A DNA stretch of 64,000 bases from Lujinxingia litoralis. GTDB taxonomy: Bacteria > Myxococcota_A > Bradymonadia > Bradymonadales > Bradymonadaceae. Below the pieces are notes generated by a model that worked only from the letters and a program-made list of their open reading frames with translations, made no database searches and was not told the DNA's origin. Shown piece by piece: positions 53,169-62,417 of the stretch. The position numbers were made by a program, and so were the translations under genes. Position 1 is the first letter of the stretch, and each line of letters begins with the position of its first letter. Where the stretch lies: the NCBI RefSeq assembly GCF_003260125.1, contig NZ_QHKO01000001.1:248001-312000 (forward strand), given 5' to 3'.

Positions 53169-54152
53169 ATGTCCGAATCACATGCCCTACCGCCTCAGCA
53201 TACGCCTGACAAAGCGTCGCGCGGCGCCGCCACACTCGCCAGCCACCTGACCAGCGCCGCGGGCCACCTGGTCGGTGTCTGCGTGGTCTTTGTGGCCTCC
53301 TGGATGCTGCTGACCAGCGCGGAAACCCGCGACCTCACCGTGGAAGCGCTGCGCCACGGACTTCTGGCTCAGATCAAATTCGAGATCTGGATTCAACTCG
53401 GGTTAAGCGCCTGCACCTGGGCCATGGGCGTGATTGCCTATCGCGGGTTTATGGCCTCCCGACAGCGCCAGCCCCGGCTGGTCAAAGCCCGCGGGACCGT
53501 GATCGTCGAAACGCTGATTATTTTCCCGGTCTTTTTGCTCCTGCTGATGGGACTGCTTCAGCTGACCATCAACAACACCGCGGGCATCTTGACCACGCTG
53601 GCCGCCTACAACGCCGGGCGCACCGCCGCCATCTGGCACCCCGAAGCCGAAGTGGGCCGCAACGGCGTCAACCAGGGCATGGTCCGCGACAAAGCCCGCG
53701 TGGCCGCGGCCGTGGCCGTCACTCCGGTGGCCCCCTCCGATTTCATGTACAGCATGGGAAGCTGCACCAATAAGAGCACCCAGACCCTGGATCCCAAAAT
53801 CGAATCCATGACCATGGGTGGGCACGTCACCGACGTCTCCCTGCACGCCAAGGCTCACGGCAACCGCGAGCACCTGAGCATCGCCAATGCCTTTGACCGC
53901 AGCTCCTTTTTGTCGCGCGGCCAGCGGAAGCTCAACTTTGCCTACTGCGCCACCGACGTCTCCTACACCACCAGCGGCACCAAGGTCACTGCGCGGGTGG
54001 AGTATCAACACCAGAACGCCATGCCCATGGTCGAGCGCATCTTCGGCGACTTCCGCACCGTGGCCGGCCGCGCAGCCTTTTATTCGACGATGGTCCGCGA
54101 ATACACCACCACCCTGCAGATTCCCCCGCTGGATAACGCGCCTGGCTGGTGA
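53169..54152 (+). CDS. TadE-like minor pseudopilin with extra N-terminal TM helices
   Basis: A 327-residue membrane protein. Hydrophobic helices near 32-50 and 72-90 precede a TadE-type segment (about 108-130: RGTVIVETLIIFPVFLLLLM), with the conserved RG and Glu at 114, followed by a long exported domain with one Cys in MGSCTNKS and another in FAYCATDVS. TadE pseudopilins stabilise Tad pili or secretion pores. The ATG at 53169 has a weak site, and an in-frame start at 53034 would run through the tRNA-like and promoter region, so it was rejected. It heads the four-gene module and follows the sigma-54-type promoter. Confidence 0.75.
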   Translation: MSESHALPPQHTPDKASRGAATLASHLTSAAGHLVGVCVVFVASWMLLTSAETRDLTVEALRHGLLAQIKFEIWIQLGLSACTWAMGVIAYRGFMASRQRQPRLVKARGTVIVETLIIFPVFLLLLMGLLQLTINNTAGILTTLAAYNAGRTAAIWHPEAEVGRNGVNQGMVRDKARVAAAVAVTPVAPSDFMYSMGSCTNKSTQTLDPKIESMTMGGHVTDVSLHAKAHGNREHLSIANAFDRSSFLSRGQRKLNFAYCATDVSYTTSGTKVTARVEYQHQNAMPMVERIFGDFRTVAGRAAFYSTMVREYTTTLQIPPLDNAPGW

Positions 54153-54176
54153 ACCCGTGACGACCTGGAGGCTTTT

Positions 54177-55688
54177 ATGAGCTTGCTTCGCAATACATTT
54201 CGTCAGCGCCTGGCCGCGCTTCATCGTGCCCAGCAAGGCGCCGTCTTCTTGCTGATGCTCGCCGGCATCCTGATGGTCTTCATCAGCGCCATGATGATGC
54301 ATGACGCCGGGGACGCCGCCCGCGACAAGATCGAGCTTCAAAACGCCGCCGACACCGCTGCCTTCTCGCAGTCGGTGGTCAAGGCGCGCTCGATGAACAT
54401 GATCTCGTACGCCAACACCGCCAAGCGTGTCTTCTACGGATACACGGTGGTCTACTTCAACGCCTACCAGGCGCTGATCACCAGTCTGGCCATCTACACC
54501 GCCGACTGCCTCAAGATCTTCCCCAACCCCCATTCCTGTTATCGAATGGCCGTCGGCGGGGTGCAGCTCGCCATGGAGACATTAGAACTAGGCATCACCA
54601 ACCTGCCGACCATGCTGGGCCGCTCCAACGATGAGATTAAAACGCTGGACTTCTACCAGCAGTACATGCGCGACATTACCCCCTGGTGGAGTTACGTCGA
54701 GAACGTGATGCGCGGCATCTCCAACGGCGCCACCGTCACCGGCGCCTGGCCGCCGCCTCCGGGAGATGTGGTAAAGATTCCCGACCAGATCACCAGCGCG
54801 CTCTCGTTTATCGACAACTGGATCGGCACCTCGATCGTCGAAGATTACGTCCCGGAACACACCGACAAGACCGACAAGCTGCCCATCAAGCGCCACGATG
54901 ACTCCCTGGGCACCATTATGGCCCACGCCGGCTACTGCACCGAGTTCATCGCCACCCCCGAGCACCTGATGCTCGCCGCGGAGCACATCATCCGCAGCGA
55001 CTCCGGAATCAAGGGCATCTCCAAAGATGGCCAGACCATCGCTATCTTCATCGGGCTCAACATCGTGCCGGCCATCGGCTGCACCATCGCCGGCTTCATG
55101 CACGGCGCCGAAGTCCTCGACTATCGCGTCGACAACGGCGTGATAGACGGCATCTTCAATGGCGTCGAAAAGAATACCTGGATGCAGTCCACCTCCAACA
55201 TCACCTTCGCCTACCAGGCCGGGGGCAAGCGCAGCGGCATCCAGCGCAACCGCTTCAACATTCTCGGCGGCGATCACAACTCGGCCCCCTTCTACGCGGC
55301 CGAAGGTTACTGGTCGATGGCGCGCTCCGAGATTGTCTTTGGCGAAACCACCCTCTCGAGCTCACTTGGCGGGGTGTTCAACACCTTCAATCCCTTCAAC
55401 GGAGTTGTAGGCGGTCTCATAGGTCGGCCTCATATGTGGTCGCCCAGCTGGACCGCACGTCTGCGCCCGGTTCACCTTCCCGGTGAAAACCTCGGGACCT
55501 CCTTCCAGGGCAACCCCGTGGGAATGAAGGCGGTGTACATGGATATGGTCCCCTACCTGGCGTTGACCTCCCTGGTGGGCCTCCTCGACTCCAACTTCTC
55601 GCTGGGATCGGCGGTCAAAGACTTCATGTATCTCTACGCCGTCAACGCTTCGATGAACGCGGACCGACTTCAGGGGATTCAGAAATGA
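54177..55688 (+). CDS. TadG-like pilus-assembly protein
   Basis: A 503-residue protein. A hydrophobic segment near 18-40 (AVFLLMLAGILMVFISAMMM) is followed by the TadG-type pattern DAGDAARDKIELQNAADTAA, after which the chain is exported. The long remainder has no VWA signature I can see; Cys residues occur at ADCLK, HSCYR, GYCTE and IGCTI. TadG proteins sit in the cell envelope and work with TadE and TadF in Tad pili. GGAGG lies 5 nt before the ATG. The stop overlaps the next start (ATGA), so the module is co-translated. No Flp pilin or Tad ATPase gene is visible in the window. Confidence 0.74.
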   Translation: MSLLRNTFRQRLAALHRAQQGAVFLLMLAGILMVFISAMMMHDAGDAARDKIELQNAADTAAFSQSVVKARSMNMISYANTAKRVFYGYTVVYFNAYQALITSLAIYTADCLKIFPNPHSCYRMAVGGVQLAMETLELGITNLPTMLGRSNDEIKTLDFYQQYMRDITPWWSYVENVMRGISNGATVTGAWPPPPGDVVKIPDQITSALSFIDNWIGTSIVEDYVPEHTDKTDKLPIKRHDDSLGTIMAHAGYCTEFIATPEHLMLAAEHIIRSDSGIKGISKDGQTIAIFIGLNIVPAIGCTIAGFMHGAEVLDYRVDNGVIDGIFNGVEKNTWMQSTSNITFAYQAGGKRSGIQRNRFNILGGDHNSAPFYAAEGYWSMARSEIVFGETTLSSSLGGVFNTFNPFNGVVGGLIGRPHMWSPSWTARLRPVHLPGENLGTSFQGNPVGMKAVYMDMVPYLALTSLVGLLDSNFSLGSAVKDFMYLYAVNASMNADRLQGIQK

Positions 55689-56674
55689 ATATCTTAACAA
55701 GCCTCCACACAGCGCTCCGCCAACTTCGTGACCAGGAACGGGCCACCGCGATGACCGAGTTTGTCATCGTCCTCCCCCTCTTTTTGACCGCGTTTGTCGG
55801 CATCACCGCGCTCTACGACGCCCACGAAACCGCGCTTCGCACCCACGGGCTGGCCGCTGCCGACCTCTGGGCCGACACGCGCACGATTCAGACCAGCTAC
55901 GCGGCTATTAACATGCATCCCGCTGCGGGTGCCATCGATGCCGGGCTTCACTACAGCGACACCGGTCAGTGGGGAGTCGCCGCCGTCAAAGACGTCGCCG
56001 AAGCCGCTGGCGGTCTCTATGCCGATAGCGGTGCCAAAGCAAAGCTGGCATCCTTTATCGAAAACGTCGGCGTCAACCCCAAGCTCACCCTCTCCGGGAT
56101 TCTTGGCGACAACACCAGCCACACCTTCAACTTGATGAACGACCAGATGATGGCCGGCCAGATGCAAACAGGTGGCTGGGCCCAGATCACCAGCTCCATT
56201 CTCACGCAGTCTGGCGCGCGCCCGGCCCTGGCCGCCGGCATCCGCTACGGCATCGGCGCCTCAGTCGTGCGTAAGGAGTTCTCCGAACACTACTGGCTCA
56301 GCGGCCAGCAGGCCGAGGCCGCCTACACCGCGGCCGCTCCCACCATGCCCGAGGAACGCCTGCTTGCTGTGGCGCTCACCCGGCTGGAGCTGGGGACCAC
56401 CACGGCCTATCAGGACGCGATGATGCCCTTCACCATGATTCCGGAGTTTGACGCCGCCAGTTCCGTCGATGTCCCCAACGCCGAAGAGCTCGACCAACAG
56501 AGCCAGGAGTGCGCTCAGAAGGCTCAGGAATGGGCCGATTGCCGCGACAAGTACGGCCCGCTGTGCACCAAGAGCAAACCTGACTGTGGCGGAGGCGCCG
56601 CCAGCCAGGACGGTAAAGACATCCTCAACTGCCTGAAGAATCCGCCCGGCGGTGACCCGGCCAATTGCCAGTAA
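55685..56674 (+). CDS. TadE-like pseudopilin, second copy
   Basis: A 329-residue protein. Its N-terminus RATAMTEFVIVLPLFLTAFVG (about 19-39) is a TadE/pilin-like segment with Glu25, with a Thr before the Glu. An exported domain follows, with helical segments, a Cys-rich tail (ECAQKA, DCRDKYGPLCTK) and a Gly/Pro-rich end. It shares the pseudopilin segment, but no clear exported-domain similarity, with the first TadE-like gene. The start overlaps the TadG-like gene by 4 nt. A 33-nt gap leads to the fourth gene. Confidence 0.75.
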   Translation: MNILTSLHTALRQLRDQERATAMTEFVIVLPLFLTAFVGITALYDAHETALRTHGLAAADLWADTRTIQTSYAAINMHPAAGAIDAGLHYSDTGQWGVAAVKDVAEAAGGLYADSGAKAKLASFIENVGVNPKLTLSGILGDNTSHTFNLMNDQMMAGQMQTGGWAQITSSILTQSGARPALAAGIRYGIGASVVRKEFSEHYWLSGQQAEAAYTAAAPTMPEERLLAVALTRLELGTTTAYQDAMMPFTMIPEFDAASSVDVPNAEELDQQSQECAQKAQEWADCRDKYGPLCTKSKPDCGGGAASQDGKDILNCLKNPPGGDPANCQ

Positions 56675-56707
56675 TACGCGCCCAGACCTCTTAGCGAGGA
56701 GTACGTT

Positions 56708-57751
56708 ATGAACATTTCATCGACTTTGCGCACGCTGCTCAAGCTCGGCGCCAGCGGCGCGGCAATCGTCGCGATCGGGGCCGCGATCATGGTCGCGCCC
56801 TCGTCCGACGGCGAGGTTAAAGAAGCCCAGGCCGACCTGACCGACTTCCTCACCGGACCGAAGGCCGAGCAACGGAACTTCGAGCGGGTCGTGGTCGAGT
56901 CTGGCCTGCAACCGCGCTCCTACGATTACAACGGCAATGATGTCTATTTTGCCGCCGGAGACTCCGAAAAGAGCCCGCGTGAGCTCCTGGAGTATTATCA
57001 GCAGCGCTTTCATGCACTCGGCGTGAACTCGCAGGTCTACACCAACCCCCTGCTCCTTCACGGCGACTCCAAAGAAGTCTACCGCGACGCAAAGGACGAC
57101 CCGGAGTACATCAAGCAAAACCACGCCATGCTCAACGGCGAGGTCGTCCCCTTCTCGGTAACCGACGACCTGGTCTCAATGGGAGCGATGGTTCCGCGGC
57201 GGGAGTCCGACAATATCGCCGACCTTATCGAGACCTGGACGCACTCTCAGAATGGTGGCCTGGACATCGAAGATAACATGCGCTCCTACCGGCTCATCGA
57301 AGCCCGGCGCAACCCCGACACCGGGGGCTCCACCGTCACGGCCACCTGGGCAGACGACGGCTTTGATCCCAAAAAGATCCGCGATCCCAACGCCATCGAC
57401 GTCCGTCCGGACTCGACCATCCCGGCCTGTGCCGGCTGTGAGCGGGTAAGCCGGCTGGCCGGAAACTCGCCGAACGATCCCTACGTGGTCAACCTCTACA
57501 AGAGTCGCGCGGCCACCGACAACGTGGCGCGTTTCTACCGCAACGCCATGACCAACCGCGGCTGGGAGATCTCCAAATCCACGGAGATGCTCGATGAATA
57601 TGCTCGTCACGTCCCGCAGCTGGCGGCGATTCACGGTGAGCTGTTGAACTTCGAGCGCGATGGCGAACACATCTCGCTGATCATTCAAGAAGATGAGTAC
57701 GGCGATACGATGGTCGCGTCGATTCACGAAGGCCCTAAGCCGGGTCAGTGA
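56708..57751 (+). CDS. Exported hypothetical protein of the Tad-like module
   Basis: A 347-residue protein with a signal-type hydrophobic helix (about 10-32: LGASGAAIVAIGAAIMVAPS), anchored or cleaved there. Two similar sections appear: SPRELLEYYQQRFHALGV (about residues 84-101) and DNVARFYRNAMTNRGWEI (about 274-291), each followed by a short strand. This pattern of helix, Tyr/Phe and Gly-Trp or Gly-Val is seen in small exported repeats of unknown role. One CAGC pair (about 239-242) could form a disulfide. GAGGAG lies 6 nt before the ATG. It ends 12 nt before the convergent pseudouridine synthase gene. Confidence 0.68.
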   Translation: MNISSTLRTLLKLGASGAAIVAIGAAIMVAPSSDGEVKEAQADLTDFLTGPKAEQRNFERVVVESGLQPRSYDYNGNDVYFAAGDSEKSPRELLEYYQQRFHALGVNSQVYTNPLLLHGDSKEVYRDAKDDPEYIKQNHAMLNGEVVPFSVTDDLVSMGAMVPRRESDNIADLIETWTHSQNGGLDIEDNMRSYRLIEARRNPDTGGSTVTATWADDGFDPKKIRDPNAIDVRPDSTIPACAGCERVSRLAGNSPNDPYVVNLYKSRAATDNVARFYRNAMTNRGWEISKSTEMLDEYARHVPQLAAIHGELLNFERDGEHISLIIQEDEYGDTMVASIHEGPKPGQ

Positions 57752-57763
57752 TTCAACCGCCCA

Positions 57764-58726
57764 TCAACGCTCCCAGAGTTCCGGAACCGGCGCCTCCACC
57801 TGCAGGAGAGCGCCGGTTTTCGGGTTCTTGATGCCAATTTTCCAGGCATGGAGCGCCTGCCGCTCAAAGGGCAGCTGCTCCAGCAGGCAAGGATCGTCGG
57901 GAGCATCGCAGATCGCCATGAAGAAGGCGTCGTCGCGGCTGTAGAGCTTATCGCCGGCAATTGGCGTGCCCGCCATGGCCAGGTGCGCGCGGATCTGGTG
58001 CTGACGCCCGGTCTCAATACGCACCTCCAGATCGGCCAGGCGGTAGCCCTTTCGCTCACGCCTTCCCAGCACATACACATGCGTCAGCGCCCGCAGCCCC
58101 CCGTGCCCGATTTTGATTGAGAGTGCGCTCTTCTCATCCTCTCCCAGGGGCCAGTCCAGGGTGCGACGCGCTCCCACCTCCCAGACATCGCGGGGATCTT
58201 CGACCAGCGCTCGGTAGATCTTCTCGGGATGATCGGTGGCAAAGACTCCACGCAGTTCCGGCACCCAACACCGCTGGCGCGCGCACACCAGCGCGCCGCT
58301 GGTCTCGCGGTCCAGACGATGCACCGGCTCCGCCTCGGAGTACCCCTGACGCGCCAGATAGTGCGTGATGGTATTCAAGCGCACCCGGGCGCTCTCATGC
58401 ACCAGCATCCCCGCCGGCTTGTTCACCACCAGCAAGGCGTCATCCTCGTAGAGCACACTCGCCTCGTCATCCTGGACCCGCTCCGGTGCCAGGCGCTCTC
58501 GCAACTCCACCACATCGCCGATCCGCATTCGACTTGAGGCTCGCGCTCGTCGATAGGGAGTCAGGCGCACATCACCATCTTTTAAGATCTTGGCGGCAAA
58601 GGAGCGCGAAATTCGTGGCAAGCGATTGGCCAGGAACTGATCCAGGCGCCAGCCCTCAAAATTCGAGTCGACCTCAAAGCGGCGCACCCGCAGGTTATCT
58701 TCGACGATCAGATCATTGTCGCTCAT
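57764..58726 (-). CDS. RluA-family pseudouridine synthase
   Basis: A 320-residue enzyme. An N-terminal S4 RNA-binding domain (about 22-78: WRLDQFLANRLPRISRSF, MRIGDVVELRERL) precedes the catalytic domain. The signature HRLDRETSGAL holds the catalytic Asp, and HQIRAHLAMAGTPIAGDKLY is the second conserved segment. It isomerises uridine in rRNA or tRNA. The exact site (RluC, RluD or RluA) cannot be told. The ATG at 58726 was chosen because the S4 domain begins soon after and longer starts add low-complexity residues. It is convergent with the last Tad-like gene. Confidence 0.92.
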   Translation of the reverse strand: MSDNDLIVEDNLRVRRFEVDSNFEGWRLDQFLANRLPRISRSFAAKILKDGDVRLTPYRRARASSRMRIGDVVELRERLAPERVQDDEASVLYEDDALLVVNKPAGMLVHESARVRLNTITHYLARQGYSEAEPVHRLDRETSGALVCARQRCWVPELRGVFATDHPEKIYRALVEDPRDVWEVGARRTLDWPLGEDEKSALSIKIGHGGLRALTHVYVLGRRERKGYRLADLEVRIETGRQHQIRAHLAMAGTPIAGDKLYSRDDAFFMAICDAPDDPCLLEQLPFERQALHAWKIGIKNPKTGALLQVEAPVPELWER

Positions 58727-59112
58727 CGGCTTGCTCAAAAATAGGGCTTCACCCTCCGCGCTGACCTCCGGAGGACACCGAGCCCGGGAAAGCGAAGCGG
58801 AACACACCAACACCTACGACCCACCGCCTGGCGAGCCTGGAAAGCGCACCCTATCACAGCGCCCTCCGGTGAGCCGACTTTCGATACTATCCTCGGCCTC
58901 GCTCCTTCGTGCTCTCTTCCCTCTCCTCACACCGACGTCTTTCGGTGATAGGAGAGGCTCTACGCCCCCGTGAGCGACGCTCATCCTCCTCTCTAGGCGC
59001 ACCACAACCAACGAGACCAGGCACGCGCTGAGCCGCCGGGCTGCCCGGCTTTTAACTTGGGAGCCCACTTGGGTGACCCGGCTTCACTTGGGAGTATTTC
59101 CCCACCCAAGAA
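58727..59112. other. Intergenic region without a recognised gene
   Basis: About 385 bp between the pseudouridine synthase start and the tRNA-Ala terminator. It holds three CACTTGGG or ACTTGGG-like repeats (about 59055-59095) and an inverted pair CTTGGG/CCCAAG ending at 59110. Short open frames here have low-complexity translations and are not called. The RluA promoter should lie near its left end. Confidence 0.5.
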
Positions 59113-59152
59113 ACAAAAAAAGACCCGCGTCACCAAGTGTGACGCGGGTCTT
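59113..59152 (-). terminator. Intrinsic terminator after tRNA-Ala
   Basis: A 14-bp perfect stem (arms 59120-59133 and 59139-59152) is followed on the minus strand by a run of T (59119 downward to 59113), 7 nt after the tRNA 3' end. Confidence 0.92.
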
Positions 59153-59159
59153 CAGCGAG

Positions 59160-59232
59160 TGGAGCCGATGGGGATCGAACCCACGACCTCTAGAGTGCGA
59201 TTCTAGCGCTCTCCCAGCTGAGCTACGGCCCC
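59160..59232 (-). tRNA. tRNA-Ala (anticodon CGC)
   Basis: A 73-nt cloverleaf on the minus strand. The acceptor GGGGCCG/CGGCTCC carries a G3-U70 wobble, the identity mark of tRNA-Ala. Discriminator A is present. The anticodon stem CTAGA/TCTAG encloses the loop ATCGCAC with CGC. The T arm has GGGTTCGATCC. CCA is not encoded. It reads the Ala codon GCG, common in this GC-rich genome. Confidence 0.95.
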
Positions 59233-59300
59233 GCTGGAGGGTTAAGTAGCCCAAAGACCGGGGAGCGTCAAGAGACTCTTTTGGAAAATTACAGAAGAAT

Positions 59301-60317
59301 TCAGTTTCCGGGCTCCAGGCTCTTGTCCGGCGCTGGCATCGATGTCTCATCCGCGCCCGGGAGCACGCGTCCGGTCAGAGCGACGACCTTCTTTTCGGCC
59401 AGGTCGAGCACCTCGTGGGTCAGCTGGGGGAGGCGCTCAAACTGGCGTTCCAGCCCACGAACCACGTGCAGCAGCCCCTGCCCCTCGGGCTGCTCGGGAT
59501 CCTCGCCGTAGAGCAGCACGTAACGCGCGGCGTTGATCTGGCGAATATAATAGCCCTTAATGTCCCGCACGTTATTGACCGCGTACTCCACCAGGCCCCC
59601 CAGCGCGAGCGTCCCCATCAACCCGCCGGCCAGCCCCACCGCCCCGATCCACCCGGGGAGCTCCAGCCCGCCGAGCTTACCCAGCGCCCGACGGTAGATA
59701 TCAAGGTGTCCTGAGTAGCCCTCGGTGACACCATCCATCACAAAGGTCGTACGCCCAAAGAGGATGTAGCCCAGGGTCGCCGGCAGCCCCAGGCGCACCC
59801 CCGAGCGAATCGCCTGCGCCAGCAGGGGATCGTGGGCGATCTCGTGCTCCATCAACTCCCCCAGACGCCGGCGTAGCCCTTCGATGTCTTCGGAGCCGGC
59901 CTCGCCATCGCCGTACCCCCGGCGAAAGCGCTGCCACTGCTCTTCCTCAAACTCCGAGAAGAGGCGGCCCAGCAGGCTCTCCAGTTCCACCGAGCTGACT
60001 ACTTCCCGTTCAAACGCCTCGGTGAGCTGGTCGTCGGTAAACGTCGAGGTCGAAAAATCCGGGCCTCCCACCGAGCGCGACATGCCCGCGGCCATATTAC
60101 GCGCCGAGATAAAGAGATCGGCCATCCCGGTACGCGGCCCCAGGCTGCGCCCCATCACCCGGCGAAAGCTCTTGAGGTTGCGGTCCACAAAACCCGGCAC
60201 CCGGGCGATGGCTTCATCGAAGAAGGTGTTAATCTGGGCTTCGAAGCGCTCCTCCCACAACGAGGCACGCGTGCCCTCGGTGGTGTCGATGGCCTGCTCG
60301 GGGGTCTCTTCGCTCAT
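59301..60317 (-). CDS. Hypothetical membrane-associated protein
   Basis: A 338-residue protein with no family I recognise. An acidic start, then helical amphipathic regions (about 10-190: RFEAQINTFFDEAIARVPGF and EFEEEQWQRFRRGYGDG). A Gly-rich segment with two short hydrophobic stretches follows (about 190-262: GLPATLGYILFG, WIGAVGLAGGLMGTLALG). A charged helical tail (about 262-338) ends it. The Gly-rich hydrophobic region flanked by amphipathic helices recalls bacterial dynamin-like or membrane-tubulating proteins without a GTPase. The ATG at 60317 has AGGAG 7 nt upstream. The aminotransferase gene lies 37 nt upstream on the same strand and may be co-transcribed. Confidence 0.62.
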   Translation of the reverse strand: MSEETPEQAIDTTEGTRASLWEERFEAQINTFFDEAIARVPGFVDRNLKSFRRVMGRSLGPRTGMADLFISARNMAAGMSRSVGGPDFSTSTFTDDQLTEAFEREVVSSVELESLLGRLFSEFEEEQWQRFRRGYGDGEAGSEDIEGLRRRLGELMEHEIAHDPLLAQAIRSGVRLGLPATLGYILFGRTTFVMDGVTEGYSGHLDIYRRALGKLGGLELPGWIGAVGLAGGLMGTLALGGLVEYAVNNVRDIKGYYIRQINAARYVLLYGEDPEQPEGQGLLHVVRGLERQFERLPQLTHEVLDLAEKKVVALTGRVLPGADETSMPAPDKSLEPGN

Positions 60318-60354
60318 CGGTGTCTCCTGCATGCTCGTGGCACCCGTATCTGAC

Positions 60355-61530
60355 TTACGGGCGGTGAGAATCTAAAAAGCTCACCAGGCGAGCCAATCCT
60401 TTCGAGAGGTCGGGCTCGCCAGGGGTGTAGGCAAGTCGTAAAAACCCGGCGCCGGCCGGGCCAAACCCTTCGCCGGGGGTCACCAGGACGTCCTGCTCGT
60501 CGAGCAGGGCCTCGGCCAACCCGAGCGTCGATGAAAAACGCTCCAGCCAGGGCCGCACGTCCATAAAGGCATAGAACGCTCCTTCCATCTCCGCCAGCCC
60601 CACATCTTCGATCTGCCCCAGCGCAGACGCGACGGTGGCCCGGCGCCGGGCAAAGATCGCCCGGGCCGCCGCAGTGGCCTCTTCGTGCTCGGCCAGCGCG
60701 GCTTCCAGCCCGAGCTGGGCCGGCAGGGGCGCGCAGGTCACCAGGTGCTGGTGCAGCGGCGTAAGCGCGGCGATCGTCTCCGCCGGAGCGACCATCCAGC
60801 CGATGCGCCATCCCATCAGATGATGACTCTTCGAGAGCCCACTTATGCGCACACCGCGCGCACTCATCGACTCCAACGCCCCCAGACTCTCGAACACTCC
60901 CGACCAGACATAGTCCTCGTAGATCGCGTCTTCGATCCAGGCCAGATCGTGGCGCTCAATGAGCCTGGCCAGCGCGTGGCGCTCCCCGGCGGTAAACACC
61001 TGGGCGGTGGGGTTGGCGGGGTTATTCAGTACGATCAGACGTGTTTCAGGTCGGATCGCCGCGGCGATCGCATCGAGATCGACTCGCCAGGGCGCTCCAG
61101 GAGCCTGGGGAGCCCGGAGGGTGTAGCGGCGAGGGGTGGCGGCGCAGGCGCGCACCAGATTGGCGTAGGCGGGAAACCCGGGGTCAGGCACCAGTACCTC
61201 ATCCCCGGGGTTGACCAGCCCCAGGAGGCTGACCGCCAGGGCCTCCTGCACGCCACAGGTCAGCATGACTTGAGCCGCGTCGCAGCCCAGGTGAGCGGCC
61301 ACGGCCTCCCGCGCCGAGGGCAGACCGGCGTTGGGTGTGTAGGGCGCCCGAGCCTCCTGGCTGAGCGCCTGACGGGCGGCCCGGGCCACCCGCGGACTCA
61401 CCATCTGGTCACTCTGACCGAGCCCGAAGTCCAGGGTTTGAGCTCCCACCCGGGCGCGAAGCATGCGGATCAGCGTGGGCTCAATCGCCCGCGCCCGCGC
61501 CGAGGGAGTGAGCGCAGTGGAGGAGCTCAT
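60355..61530 (-). CDS. PLP-dependent aminotransferase, probably N-succinyl-diaminopimelate aminotransferase
   Basis: A 391-residue fold-type I aminotransferase. The Schiff-base Lys is in ISGLSKSHHLMGWRIGW (about 238). Asn in NNPANPTAQVF and Tyr in DAIYEDYVW are conserved PLP contacts, and the C-terminal Arg is in GFLRLAYTPG. The start overlaps the stop of dapD (ATGA), so the two are translated together. DapD makes N-succinyl-2-amino-6-oxopimelate, the substrate of DapC, so this is most likely DapC-type (EC 2.6.1.17). Sequence alone would also fit an aspartate or aromatic aminotransferase. Confidence 0.85.
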   Translation of the reverse strand: MSSSTALTPSARARAIEPTLIRMLRARVGAQTLDFGLGQSDQMVSPRVARAARQALSQEARAPYTPNAGLPSAREAVAAHLGCDAAQVMLTCGVQEALAVSLLGLVNPGDEVLVPDPGFPAYANLVRACAATPRRYTLRAPQAPGAPWRVDLDAIAAAIRPETRLIVLNNPANPTAQVFTAGERHALARLIERHDLAWIEDAIYEDYVWSGVFESLGALESMSARGVRISGLSKSHHLMGWRIGWMVAPAETIAALTPLHQHLVTCAPLPAQLGLEAALAEHEEATAAARAIFARRRATVASALGQIEDVGLAEMEGAFYAFMDVRPWLERFSSTLGLAEALLDEQDVLVTPGEGFGPAGAGFLRLAYTPGEPDLSKGLARLVSFLDSHRP

Positions 61531-62366
61531 CGGAGCAGGTCCTCGAGCGCGGAGCGCGCATCGGTGCGATCGTCGCGATACTTGATGATGAGCAGCGCGG
61601 CCATGTGCAGCCCGTGCTCCCGGGCGAAGTCGCCGCGGGCCGGGCGACTGCCCGGAATGACCACGGCCCCGGCCGGAATCTTCAGCGGCTCCTCGGCCGT
61701 GGCCCGGTACACCTCTTCACGGACCAGATCAAAGATGGGGGTACTAGCCGTGATCACGCAGCCGGCCCCGATCACCGCCCGCTCACCAACCTGCACCCCT
61801 TCATAGAGGCCGGTGTTTCCGCCGATGAGCGCATCATCCTCCACGATCACCGGGGTCTGCCCGATGGGCTCCAGCACCCCGCCGATCTGTGCGCCGGCCG
61901 AGAGATGCACACGCTCACCGATCTGGGCACAGCTGCCCACCAGTGCATGGCTATCCACCATGGAGCCCGCCCCCACATACGCGCCCACATTTACAAAGGC
62001 CGGCGGCATCATCGTGACTCGCTCGCCCATATAGGCCCCGCGACGCACGGAGCTGCCGCCGGGAACCACCCGCACGCTGCGGCCCACCACATCCAGGCGC
62101 TGAGCCGGGTAGGTATCCTTATCGCTAAACTGCAGGTCGGCCCCTCCCATCTCCACGTTCTTGCCCAGGCGAAAGCCCAGCAGAATCCCACGCTTGACCG
62201 AGGGTTCCACCACCCAGCCTTGCGCGGTGGGATAGGCCGCGCGCACCTCTCCCTGTTCAAGGAGCTCCAAAAAGGCCTCAAAGTCGGCGCGGGCCTGGTC
62301 ACCGAGCTGGTCCGCGGGACGTTCAAAGTGGGCATCGATCGCATCGAGCAGGTCGGGTCGTTTCAT
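61527..62366 (-). CDS. dapD: Tetrahydrodipicolinate N-succinyltransferase
   Basis: A 279-residue enzyme of the lysine/diaminopimelate pathway. It transfers succinyl from succinyl-CoA to tetrahydrodipicolinate. The helical N-terminal domain (about 1-100) is followed by left-handed beta-helix hexapeptide repeats (VNVGAYVGAGSMVDSHALVG, AQIGERVHLSAGAQIGG, DALIGGNTGLYEGVQVGERA). The length is near the family norm (274). The ATG at 62366 has GGAGG 8 nt upstream; the longer frame from 62423 lacks a site. It overlaps the aminotransferase gene by 4 nt. A hairpin at 62418-62460 separates it from secG. Confidence 0.95.
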   Translation of the reverse strand: MKRPDLLDAIDAHFERPADQLGDQARADFEAFLELLEQGEVRAAYPTAQGWVVEPSVKRGILLGFRLGKNVEMGGADLQFSDKDTYPAQRLDVVGRSVRVVPGGSSVRRGAYMGERVTMMPPAFVNVGAYVGAGSMVDSHALVGSCAQIGERVHLSAGAQIGGVLEPIGQTPVIVEDDALIGGNTGLYEGVQVGERAVIGAGCVITASTPIFDLVREEVYRATAEEPLKIPAGAVVIPGSRPARGDFAREHGLHMAALLIIKYRDDRTDARSALEDLLR

Positions 62367-62417
62367 CGGTCGGTCCTCCAGATTTCGGCCAAAAGCATGC
62401 GTACCAGAACGCGCAAA

